From positions 1 through 64,000 of the forward strand of contig JAJDYR010000005.1 in assembly GCA_022825065.1 (NCBI GenBank): 64,000 nt of DNA, in the 5' to 3' direction. The notes under the pieces are model-generated. The model was not told the origin of the DNA. It saw only the letters and a list, made by a program, of their open reading frames with translations, and made no database searches. A program made the position numbers and the translations under genes. This document shows positions 37,181 through 44,740 of the stretch, one piece after another; positions within the stretch are counted from its first letter, which is position 1; every line of letters begins with the position of its first letter. This stretch comes from a bacterium (lineage in GTDB: Bacteria; UBA8248).

Positions 37181-37720
37181 ATGCGCCAACTATGGATTAA
37201 TCTGCACCTCTGTGTCGCTGCATTTTTTACGCCGGTCCTTCTCATCATCGCTATTTCCGGCGGACTCTACCTGGTCGGAATCAAGGGAACGACAGTGAAG
37301 ACGAACATCCCCATGCCGGCAGACTCGACGCTGAATCTCGAATCAGGAGATCTGAAAGGGGACGTGGACAAACTCCTCCGGGGAGCCGGGATCGACCATC
37401 GTTTCGAATACATCAAGCGCAGCGGTTCGACGCTCACGACAAGGCCGACGTCCCGGACGTACTACGTATTGAATGTGACGGAAAAAGGAGTAAAGGCAAG
37501 CCGTGTCGAACCCGACGTGCAGAAGCGGCTGATCGAGTTGCACAAGGGGCACGGGCCGCTCGCGTTCAAACAGTTCCAGCGCATCACGGCGCTCGGCCTG
37601 ATATTCGCCATGTTCGCCGGACTCTGGCTGGGACTCTCGGACGCCGACCTGAAACGGCAAACCGCAATCGCGACGGGAGCCGGGCTGTTGGTGAGCCTCT
37701 GGCTGGCCTTTTTCATGTGA
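37181..37720 (+). CDS. PepSY-TM-like membrane protein
   Basis: The 179-residue protein starts MRQLWINLHLCVAAFFTPVLLIIAISGGLYLVGIKG, the first helix of PepSY-associated membrane proteins. A periplasmic region of about 90 residues follows, then LHKGHGPLAFKQFQRITALGLIFAMFAGLWLGL and a last helix. Conserved-looking His residues near the helix ends (H9, and HKGH near residue 113) resemble haem-binding arrangements in related reductases, but this is inference. It is shorter than typical PepSY_TM proteins. GGAAGGAG lies 11 nt upstream. Confidence 0.7.
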   Translation: MRQLWINLHLCVAAFFTPVLLIIAISGGLYLVGIKGTTVKTNIPMPADSTLNLESGDLKGDVDKLLRGAGIDHRFEYIKRSGSTLTTRPTSRTYYVLNVTEKGVKASRVEPDVQKRLIELHKGHGPLAFKQFQRITALGLIFAMFAGLWLGLSDADLKRQTAIATGAGLLVSLWLAFFM

Positions 37721-37809
37721 GCATCCGACTTTGAGACGCGCCACCTGCCCGTTTCGCCGCTTCGGTGTCGAGTAAAGAGGTCCGGCCCGTGACAGCTTGC
37801 TTGCGATGA

Positions 37810-39048
37810 CTATCGGGCGGCGGCATCCCGGCTGTGCCCTGCGCCCCCACCCCCCTCGGCCCATCTCATGGCGGCGTAGGTCGCTGCGCCGAAGACCCCG
37901 AAAGCGGCGATCAGGGCGTACATGGTGCCATCGAAACTGTGGCCCACGAGCGCGCCGAACGGCACCGAGATGAAGGTGGAGAGCGTGGCGACCACGCCCG
38001 CCCCCACGCCGGCGATGTGGCCGATGGGTTCCATGGCGAGCGCGTTGAGGTTCCCGAAGAGGAGCCCGATGCAGAAAAAGACGAGGAGCAGGTAGGTCAT
38101 GAACAGCCAGAGCGGTGGAAGTCCCTCGAAGGCGAAGGCCGGCGCCAGGCCGACGACCGAGATCAGCGTCATGGAGGCCGTCGCCCTCCGCGAGAGCCGG
38201 CGCATCCCGTACTTCATGACGAGCCACCCGTTCATGAGCGAGGCGCCTCCGAAAGCGAGCGCCAGCACGCCGAAATAGGCCGGGAAGAGCGCGCCGGTAT
38301 TGTAGGCCTCCTGGAAGATTTGCTGGGAGGAGCTCAAGTAGGCCACGAACGGCGCGAACACGCATCCGGTGGCCACGGTATATCCGAGCGCGGCCCGAAT
38401 CCGCAGCACCTCCAGGACGGCGCCGCCGATGGCGCGCGGGGAGAGGGGCCGCCGGCGGGCCGGGGGCAGGGTTTCGGGCTGTCGAAGTGAAAACCACGCG
38501 AGCGTGACCGCGGCGATGATGAAGAAGGCGGCGAATATCGCGCGCCAGCCGCCCAGCCACAGTATCCCCAACCCGAGGGCAGGCGCTACGGTGGGAACGA
38601 GAATGAACACGGCCATCGCAAACGACATGAGACGAGCCATCTCGCGTCCCTCGTATTGATCGCGCACCAGGGCGACGGTCACGATGCGCGGCCCCGCGAT
38701 TCCGACCCCCTGCAGCACGCGGCCCGCGATCATCACCTCGAAGGTGGATGCGAAGGTGCTCATGACGCATCCCGACATGAACAGGACGAGGCCGGTATTG
38801 ATGGCGGGCTTGCGTCCGATCCTGTCGGAGAGGGGGCCGAAAACGATCTGCCCGAGGCCGAGCCCCAGGAGCACGGCCGTGACGACGAACTGGACGTCGT
38901 TTCGGCGCGGCGCCCCGAGGTCGCTGCCTATCACGGGCAGCGCCGGCAGTATCGCGTCGATAGAGAGTGCGACGAGCGCCATCAGAAGGGCGACGAGGGG
39001 AACGAATTCGCCGGGACGAAGGGCGGGTCTGGCGGACGTTTTGCTCAT
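37810..39048 (-). CDS. MFS transporter, Bcr/CflA drug-resistance family
   Basis: The 412-residue inner-membrane protein has twelve predicted helices and the MFS signature VFGPLSDRIGRKPAINTGLVLFMSG between helices 2 and 3. LSIDAILPALPVIGSDLGA and GRVLQGVGIAGPRIVTVALVRDQYEGREMARLMSF are typical of Bcr/CflA drug:H+ antiporters. A GGAGGAAAA site precedes ATG 39048. It converges on the PepSY-like gene, with 89 bp of unremarkable sequence between. The substrate is unknown. Confidence 0.92.
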   Translation of the reverse strand: MSKTSARPALRPGEFVPLVALLMALVALSIDAILPALPVIGSDLGAPRRNDVQFVVTAVLLGLGLGQIVFGPLSDRIGRKPAINTGLVLFMSGCVMSTFASTFEVMIAGRVLQGVGIAGPRIVTVALVRDQYEGREMARLMSFAMAVFILVPTVAPALGLGILWLGGWRAIFAAFFIIAAVTLAWFSLRQPETLPPARRRPLSPRAIGGAVLEVLRIRAALGYTVATGCVFAPFVAYLSSSQQIFQEAYNTGALFPAYFGVLALAFGGASLMNGWLVMKYGMRRLSRRATASMTLISVVGLAPAFAFEGLPPLWLFMTYLLLVFFCIGLLFGNLNALAMEPIGHIAGVGAGVVATLSTFISVPFGALVGHSFDGTMYALIAAFGVFGAATYAAMRWAEGGGGAGHSRDAAAR

Positions 39049-39224
39049 TTTTCCTCCGGGGTCTCCATGCCGTTTGAATCCGCCTCGACTCTATCATGAT
39101 CCGGCCCGCAACAGCTTGCGCGCGGCTGCGCTCAGGCGTCTCGCGGCCTCATCCGGATTCAGCGTCTCACCTTTCGCCGCGTGATGCGCCTTGAATAAGG
39201 CTCTGAATTTCCAACGCAACCTTC

Positions 39225-39410
39225 CGGGGTTGTTGAAAAACCCCGCAAAGGAGGATTGCAGGATATATGGTAGCAGACAGGCTTCTGCGCCTGTCCGAGG
39301 TCGCGACCTGTCCTTAAGAGACGGTGCGTTTTTGTTCGTCATTCCGGCTTTCGCCGGAATGACGGCGGTGGTCAATTCCGAGCAAAGGGCTGTTCCAACA
39401 ACCCCCTTCA
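39225..39410. repeat. Palindromic intergenic element, copy 8 (same ends, different centre)
   Basis: The ends are CCGGGGTTGTTGAAAAACCCC and GGGCTGTTCCAACAACCCCC, as in the other copies. The centre lacks the C7TAC7 arms and instead carries CGCCTGTCCGAGGTCGCGACCTGTCC and the hairpin GTCATTCCGGCTTTCGCCGGAATGAC (39338-39363). It lies in the gene-free stretch 39049-39826. Confidence 0.75.
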
Positions 39411-39442
39411 ACTGGAGTTCCAATAAATTATCACTCGACTTC

Positions 39443-39634
39443 GGGGGGGCCGTTGAAAAACTCCTTCTCATCTCAAAGAAGCAACCCCCCCTACCCCCCC
39501 TTGTCAGGGGGGCAAGAAAAAACAAAACCCCTCGGCCCGGCGGGGGCGCATCGCCTTTTTTTACCCCCCTGACAAGGGGGGGTAGGGGGGGTTGCCTTTA
39601 TCCCCTGAGGAGGAGGACTTTTTCAACAACCCCT
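39443..39634. repeat. Palindromic intergenic element, copy 7 (reverse centre, both ends present)
   Basis: The element runs from GGGGGGCCGTTGAAAAACTCC to GAGGAGGACTTTTTCAACAACCCC, with the C-rich and G-rich arms. Its centre GGCAAGAAAAAACAAAACCCCTCGGCCCGGCGGGGGCGCATCGCC is in reverse orientation. Copy 8 lies 32 bp to its left. Confidence 0.92.
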
Positions 39635-39826
39635 CGGGGCGGCGAATACGGGAGGGAGTCCGTTTCCCCGTTCGCCAGTTCCCGGCTGCGCCTCTGTCGA
39701 GCCCGTTCTGGAAGATCGCGTCCGGCCGTAGTAGTCTTCACCGGAAAGAAGCCAAGCCGAGAAAGTCAGGCAACGCCGGCTTGCCGGCGGGGGTGAGGGT
39801 ATTTGTCGTAGCCTGAGGAAAATCAG

Positions 39827-41167
39827 ATGAAAAAGCGCATCCAGTTGGCGTTTGATATCTCGTGGACCGAGATAGAGACCAATTGGAGGAATCCGGGTTC
39901 GTGGGTGGACCGTCACCACCCCAATATCGGGATGTTCGAGGAAGTGGCGCGCGTCGCGGAGCGCGGCGGTCTCGACCTCATCTTCCTGGGGGACTCGACG
40001 GGCATTCCCGACACGTGGAAAGACTCGATTGACGATGCGGTCAGCTACGGCGTCGCATGGCCGAGATTCGACATGAGTCCGTGGATTGTCGCGATGTCAC
40101 GCGTCACCAGGCATCTCGGGTTCGGCTTGACGTACTCATCCAGCTTCATGCACCCGTTTTATACGGCGCGCCTTCTGAATTCCATGGACCATATCACCAA
40201 CGGTCGAATGGCTTTCAACGTCATCACCTCGGCGCGCCGTTCCGATTTTGCGAACTACGGCTACGACGGGCTGCCGGATCATGGGGAGCGCTACGATCGG
40301 CTGGAAGAGTTTATCGACGTCTGCCGGGCGTTGTGGAACAGCGTCGAGGCGGATGCTTTCCTCTGGGACAAGGCTTCGGGCCGGGTCGCCGACCCCGCCA
40401 AGGTTCATCCGATCAACCACGAGGGGAAATTCTTCAAGGTCAAGGGGCCTCTGAGCGTCGTTCCCTCTCCCCAGGGGAGTCCCGTAATCATACAGGCCGG
40501 AGGCTCGCCGCGCGGCATCCGGGGCGCCGCTCATGTCGCCGATCATGTTTTCGGCAGGACCAAGACGTTGCCGCTCATGGCGAAGCAAAGACGAGACCTC
40601 GATGACGCCCTCCTCGCCGAGGGGCGGGACCCGCTGGAGGTCGGCATCCTGTGGTCGCTCAGGGCCATCGTCGGTGAAACCGGGAAACAGGCGAATGCGC
40701 TGCGGGAAGCGCTGATTTCCGACGTGCCCATGGAAGCCGTCGGGGCATGGCTGTCGCACAATTCCGGCTACGACATGTCCAGACTTCCGCCGCGATTCTC
40801 CCTGGCGGAACTTCAGGAACGAATCGTCGCCGCGCAGGCCTCCCCGGTGGGTTTCGTCAACCTCCTGGCGCACAAGTACGGCGAGCACGCCGAGATCGAT
40901 CGCGAGGAATTCTTTCGGCATGGACTCGAGGCGGCAACGGGTTACGCCACCGCGTTCACCGGTACGGCGGCGCAGATTGCCGATCGTCTGGAAGAGATGT
41001 TCGAAGCGACCGGGAGTCGCGGCGGCTTCATGGTCAAGCAGTCCCAGGCCGGGCCGCGCGAGATTATGCTCAACATCGTGGACCACCTGGTCCCCGAATT
41101 GCAAAGACGGGGGAGGTACAGGAAATCGTATGAGGGCAAGACGCTGCGGGAAAACCTCGCCGTCTGA
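39827..41167 (+). CDS. LLM-class flavin monooxygenase (NtaA/SnaA/DszA family)
   Basis: The 446-residue protein belongs to the FMNH2-dependent monooxygenases that act on nitrilotriacetate, pristinamycin or sulfones. Family blocks are GGLDLIFLGDSTGI, FGLTYSSSFMHPFYTARLLNSMDHITNGRMAFNVITS, NYGYDGLPDHGERYDRLEEFIDVCRALW and HPINHEGKFFKVKGPLSVVPSPQGSPVIIQAGGSPRG. The enzyme needs a separate flavin reductase; one is encoded at 31.4 kb. A TGAGGAAA site precedes the ATG. The substrate cannot be told. Confidence 0.95.
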   Translation: MKKRIQLAFDISWTEIETNWRNPGSWVDRHHPNIGMFEEVARVAERGGLDLIFLGDSTGIPDTWKDSIDDAVSYGVAWPRFDMSPWIVAMSRVTRHLGFGLTYSSSFMHPFYTARLLNSMDHITNGRMAFNVITSARRSDFANYGYDGLPDHGERYDRLEEFIDVCRALWNSVEADAFLWDKASGRVADPAKVHPINHEGKFFKVKGPLSVVPSPQGSPVIIQAGGSPRGIRGAAHVADHVFGRTKTLPLMAKQRRDLDDALLAEGRDPLEVGILWSLRAIVGETGKQANALREALISDVPMEAVGAWLSHNSGYDMSRLPPRFSLAELQERIVAAQASPVGFVNLLAHKYGEHAEIDREEFFRHGLEAATGYATAFTGTAAQIADRLEEMFEATGSRGGFMVKQSQAGPREIMLNIVDHLVPELQRRGRYRKSYEGKTLRENLAV

Positions 41168-41214
41168 CCCCGGATACGTGTCGCAATCGGGAGTCCGTAG
41201 AATAAGGATTGTAT

Positions 41215-41574
41215 ATGACGAATCGTTCGGATGCGGGACCCGTCACCCTCGCCGGGGGCGTTCACGCGTTTATCGATGAGGGCGGGGAACCTGGGACTTT
41301 CGCAAAAGCGATCGCGAGGAGAGTTCTCGAGGAACCGGAAGCCGACTCAAGGTGAGCCGTCCACGGCCCGAATCCGCCGGAGAATATCGAGCCGGAAAAT
41401 TCCCGACGCGCTCCCGCGCTTGGCCCCACCCGCATGACGCTCGACACCGGAGACGACGCCTTCACCTTCACGGCGCGCTCAGGCGTCAACGAGCAGTTTG
41501 CGCAGTCGCGCGCGCCTGTCTACGGGATGGAGTTCGTGCGCTGCGCGGTGCCGGGTCCGGACCCGTTGGCGTGA
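41215..41574 (+). pseudogene. Degraded duplicate of the cinA C-terminal end
   Basis: The frame reads FIDEGGEPGTFAKAIARRVLEEPEADSR, a TGA stop at 41353, then AVHGPNPPENIEPENSRR and DAFTFTARSGVNEQFAQSRAPVYGMEFVRCAVPGPDPLA. This aligns without frameshift to the last 105 or so residues of the CinA-like protein at 34211-35473. The first 46 codons form an ORF from ATG 41215. The similarity continues into the 3' flank (AACAATTCGATA). It appears to be a partial gene duplication that has decayed. Confidence 0.85.
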
Positions 41575-41807
41575 TGCTGGAGAGCCTGAATTTCTAAAAC
41601 AATTCGATAAATTTAGATAAATTCACGGGGTTTTTCCGTAAATTTCCGTAAATGATCGAGGGGAAATGCGGGGATTTGCGGGCGTGGGGTGCGCGCAGAT
41701 GCGGGGAGTTGCGCGCGCGAAACCGGCTGATCTTCGAGCGGCCGCGCCTCATGCGCCCTTCCGGGTATCGTCTTGACGCAGATGTCCATCATCCGGCTGC
41801 CTTTCGC
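41575..41807. other. Gene-free spacer with AT-rich island
   Basis: The stretch begins with ACAATTCGATAAATTTAGATAAATTCACGGGG and TTTTTCCGTAAATTTCCGTAAATG, much more AT-rich than its surroundings. AAATGCGGGGATTTGCGGGCG follows. Similar wording occurs at 63460-63610. It separates the cinA fragment from the tail-like operon. No terminator was recognised. Confidence 0.5.
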
Positions 41808-43493
41808 CTACGCCTGCCCGTAGCGGCGGCGGCGCCTGTTGATGTCCTCCAGCTTGCGCGAGAGCTTCTCGAGCGTGCGGTTGTCGCTCAGGTTCCCTTC
41901 GATGTGAATGTGGTAGACGTGGGTGTCGCCCCCGCCTCCGCCCATCTCGTCCCGTATCGCGTCGCGGATGATGGGCCGCACGCCGCGCTGAAAGAAATCA
42001 ATGGATTGCGGGTGGTTCACGTTCATGATGTGCTCGGGCCCCGCCTCGCCCACGAGTCTGAGCGCCGAGCGCTTGACGAAACGCCCCGCCGCGTCGCCTT
42101 CTTCAATGGGCAGCGCCTTCAAATAGACGCTGTAAAAATCCTTGCCGAAATACCGCTTCACGCCCTCCTGGGGCGAGATGCCCGCTTCCCCGGCCGCCCG
42201 CTGGATGACCTGGAAAGCCAGACCGGCTTTTTCGAGCAAGGGAACGTCCACGCTCATCTTCCCCTCGTAGACCGCCTGGGGAAGTGTGAGGTACTGCGCT
42301 TTTTCCGCCACGCCCGTTTCGCGGAATTTTTCGAGCGCAAGATACAGCCCGGCCGCCTGCCCGAGATTCGCTATTCCCCGGGTGAAGGGCGTGGATTTTT
42401 TTCGCTTGAAACCGAGGAAAGAGAGCACCTGCTTGATGGCCCCTCCTTTGTTGAACAGGACGTCGGTAAGCAGAAAAGCGCCCGCCGCAGGCCCCAAGGC
42501 GGCGATGCCCGTGGCGCCCGAGAGCGCGGGGAGGGCGCCCGCAACGTTGATTCCCAGACTTGCTCCCCTTTTCAAGGTTTTAGGACCCCTCAGGAAGTCC
42601 AGCGCGGAGAAGGCGATTTGCAGGGTCGCCGCCGCCTTTGCGGCCGCGATCCGTGCGGCCAGTTCGCTGCTCGCCTTTGCGCCCGCGCCGGTGGCGACCG
42701 CCGTGCCGCCCAGGCGATTCGCCGCCTCGATCTCGGAGATGGATTTGAAAAGGCGCATGATTCCCGCCTCGCCGCCGATTTTCGCCAGCGGCACCACGAG
42801 TTCCGGCCCCGCTTCGCCGATCAGGCCCAGGGTGGGTTTTTTCACCAGACCGCCCTTGGAGAAGCCGAATACCTTGAACAGGCCCTTGCTTAAATCACCC
42901 AGCAAGCCCGTACCCAAACCCTGGAGAGCACTCACCGCCGGTTTGATGAATTGCGTGCTCGCCATCTCTGCGGCGGCGTTACGCACCATGTTGATGGCGT
43001 GGTTTTTCAGATCGCTGAACAGATCCTTGGCGCTGTCGATTTTGCCGCTGAGTACGCCCGAGAAAAATCGGGTGAGCGTCTGCTCGCCGGCCGAGGCGAA
43101 GTCGTTCACCGCTCTTCCGGCGATCTGAAAAGAGGCGGGCAGGTCCGCGGCTTTCCTTTTGACCTCGTCCAGGCCTCTGGCGAGTGGGCCGGAGCCGAGC
43201 CGGGAGCCGGCTCGTTCCGCATTCCGCCACAGGGAGTTCATCCCCTCGGCGGCATCCATGGACGAGGCGCCGACGCCCTGGAGGCGTTCTGAGGACCTCA
43301 CGAAGGTGCGGCTCGATTTTTCGAGCGCGCTCCGCGACCCGCGCGTTTCGAGCTTGAGTTTTTCCGTGGCGATTCTGGCCTGTGCCGCCGCCTTGGTGAA
43401 ACGCTCGAGCGCTTTCAGGCTGTTCCCGGAGTTCAGGTCTATTTTCTTCGTTATCGAGATTTTATGGACTTGCTCCGGCACGGGATCTCTCAC
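41808..43493 (-). CDS. Phage tail tape-measure-like protein
   Basis: The 561-residue protein is the last gene of the tail-like operon. It has a long helical N-terminal half rich in Ala, Arg, Ser and Glu. A hydrophobic Ala/Gly-rich middle (residues 270-350) and two copies of a motif common in tape-measure proteins follow (GLIGEAGPELVVPL near residue 222 and RLVGEAGPEHIMNV near 480). The C-terminus is [38 protein letters not shown] at 43481 is an alternative start. If used as a ruler at about 1.5 Angstrom per residue, the tail would be about 85 nm. Confidence 0.75.
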   Translation of the reverse strand: MRDPVPEQVHKISITKKIDLNSGNSLKALERFTKAAAQARIATEKLKLETRGSRSALEKSSRTFVRSSERLQGVGASSMDAAEGMNSLWRNAERAGSRLGSGPLARGLDEVKRKAADLPASFQIAGRAVNDFASAGEQTLTRFFSGVLSGKIDSAKDLFSDLKNHAINMVRNAAAEMASTQFIKPAVSALQGLGTGLLGDLSKGLFKVFGFSKGGLVKKPTLGLIGEAGPELVVPLAKIGGEAGIMRLFKSISEIEAANRLGGTAVATGAGAKASSELAARIAAAKAAATLQIAFSALDFLRGPKTLKRGASLGINVAGALPALSGATGIAALGPAAGAFLLTDVLFNKGGAIKQVLSFLGFKRKKSTPFTRGIANLGQAAGLYLALEKFRETGVAEKAQYLTLPQAVYEGKMSVDVPLLEKAGLAFQVIQRAAGEAGISPQEGVKRYFGKDFYSVYLKALPIEEGDAAGRFVKRSALRLVGEAGPEHIMNVNHPQSIDFFQRGVRPIIRDAIRDEMGGGGGDTHVYHIHIEGNLSDNRTLEKLSRKLEDINRRRRRYGQA

Positions 43494-43533
43494 TCCTGAG
43501 TATGATGCATGGTGTGGCTTGATGCCGGGCGCG

Positions 43534-43656
43534 CTAATCCGCCCAGGGGTTGATGAAATGCCACAGGTGGTTCGTGATGAGGCGCGGCTCGACCGCCGCG
43601 ACGACGCACAATACGGCGGCGGCCGAGAAAAGCGCCGCGAGAAGATGGGGAATCAT
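43534..43656 (-). CDS. Small membrane protein of the tail-like module
   Basis: This 40-residue ORF is absent from the ORF track. It reads MIPHLLAALFSAAAVLCVVAAVEPRLITNHLWHFINPWAD, with one hydrophobic helix at residues 4-22. Its ATG overlaps the stop of the upstream gene (ATGA), and the tape-measure gene starts 40 bp later. Coupling suggests it is translated. A holin-like or lysis-accessory role is possible but unproven. Confidence 0.6.
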   Translation of the reverse strand: MIPHLLAALFSAAAVLCVVAAVEPRLITNHLWHFINPWAD

Positions 43657-44036
43657 GGTTGACGCTCCTTGCTCAGGCGCTCGTCGAGTCTGGCGAGCGC
43701 GGTTTCTACCTCACGCAGGCGGCGGAGTATTTGCGCAAAGGTTTGCGCGTCCGCGCGCGTTTTTTTCACGGCAATCGCCTTCAGTTCACGGAATTTGAGA
43801 TCGGCAATCGTTTTCGCCTCCCGCAACCGGGTTTCCACCTCCTGGAAGCGGACGCGCGCGCCCGCGTTTTTCTCCAAAAGCCAGGGGTGGCCCCGCTCGG
43901 CCATGTGGGTCGCCAGGCGCGCTTCCACGTTCACGATCTGGTTGTAGAGCGGCGTGTAGGCGGCCACCCCGAGGCCGGCGATGCTCAGGATGGACAGGAA
44001 TATCTGGAGTCCTTTCCCGTTTCCTTCAGACGCCAT
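43653..44036 (-). CDS. Small membrane-anchored coiled-coil protein of the tail-like module
   Basis: The 127-residue protein has an N-terminal helix (GLQIFLSILSIAGLGVAAYTPLYNQIV) followed by a long charged helical region (VEARLATHMAERGH..., then FQEVETRLREAKTIADLKFRELKAIAVKK and RRLREVETALARLDERLSK). Size and layout recall phage spanin or holin-accessory proteins, but no family is recognised. ATG 44036 overlaps the upstream stop (TGATG); the longer track start is in shadow sequence. Confidence 0.65.
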   Translation of the reverse strand: MASEGNGKGLQIFLSILSIAGLGVAAYTPLYNQIVNVEARLATHMAERGHPWLLEKNAGARVRFQEVETRLREAKTIADLKFRELKAIAVKKTRADAQTFAQILRRLREVETALARLDERLSKERQP

Positions 44037-44731
44037 CAGCGCACCGCATCGAACGAGGAGGCGGCTTCTGCGAGTTTCGCGTCCAGGGCGGCCACGCTGG
44101 TCGTGACGTCGGCATCCCGGGTGTCGCGCACGCATTCGTCGTAAATTTTAAGGAGAGAGGCGATCTTACCGAGCAGGGCTGTTCTTCGGCTCGCCCACTC
44201 GTCCACCACGCTTTGACCCGTCGCGTAGCGCGCCGGATAGGCGTCTTTTCTGTTTTTGATGAGCGCGAACGCCGGCTTCGCGAGTTTCTCCTCGTCTGAA
44301 TCCTGCGCCCAGGCGTCGATGAGCCTCGCTTTTTCCTCGTATTCGGCCAGCTTGCCGCCCAGAGCGCTCACCGGCACGCCCACGATGCGCGCCTTGGCGG
44401 CGTTCAGCAACAGATTGAGTTTCTCCTTCGCCTCGTCGCGGTGGATTTGCGCCACTCCATCGGGCGCGTGCGCGGCATGAGCGGCGAGAATGGCCTCGCG
44501 CTGCGCCCGGGTGCTTGAACCGGCCACGTTGATGACCCACGTGTCCCGGCCGGGGCCATGGATTTCAGGACGGGCGGATTCCGTCTCGCCGGGCCCGGGC
44601 CGCCAGTCGGCGTCAGGCGTCATGGTCGTTTTCAGCCGGTGCGCGCTGCCCAGGTAGAGATGCGCGAGGCCGGCAGCTTCCAGTTCATCGCGAAAATGCG
44701 GCCCGACGGCTTTGGTCACTTCGATTTCCAT
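44036..44731 (-). CDS. Uncharacterised protein of the tail-like module
   Basis: The 231-residue protein is not recognised. Residues 1-85 are mixed alpha/beta and contain HLYLGSAHRLKTTMTPDADWRPGPGE. The rest is mostly helical (KEKLNLLLNAAKARIVG, LAEYEEKARLIDAWAQDSDEEKLAKPAFALIKNRKDAYPARYATGQSVVDEWASRR). Its place after a beta-rich protein and before small membrane proteins would suit a tail-fibre assembly or attachment role, which is inference. It starts 9 bp after the previous stop. Confidence 0.6.
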   Translation of the reverse strand: MEIEVTKAVGPHFRDELEAAGLAHLYLGSAHRLKTTMTPDADWRPGPGETESARPEIHGPGRDTWVINVAGSSTRAQREAILAAHAAHAPDGVAQIHRDEAKEKLNLLLNAAKARIVGVPVSALGGKLAEYEEKARLIDAWAQDSDEEKLAKPAFALIKNRKDAYPARYATGQSVVDEWASRRTALLGKIASLLKIYDECVRDTRDADVTTSVAALDAKLAEAASSFDAVR

Positions 44732-44740
44732 GTTTGTCTC

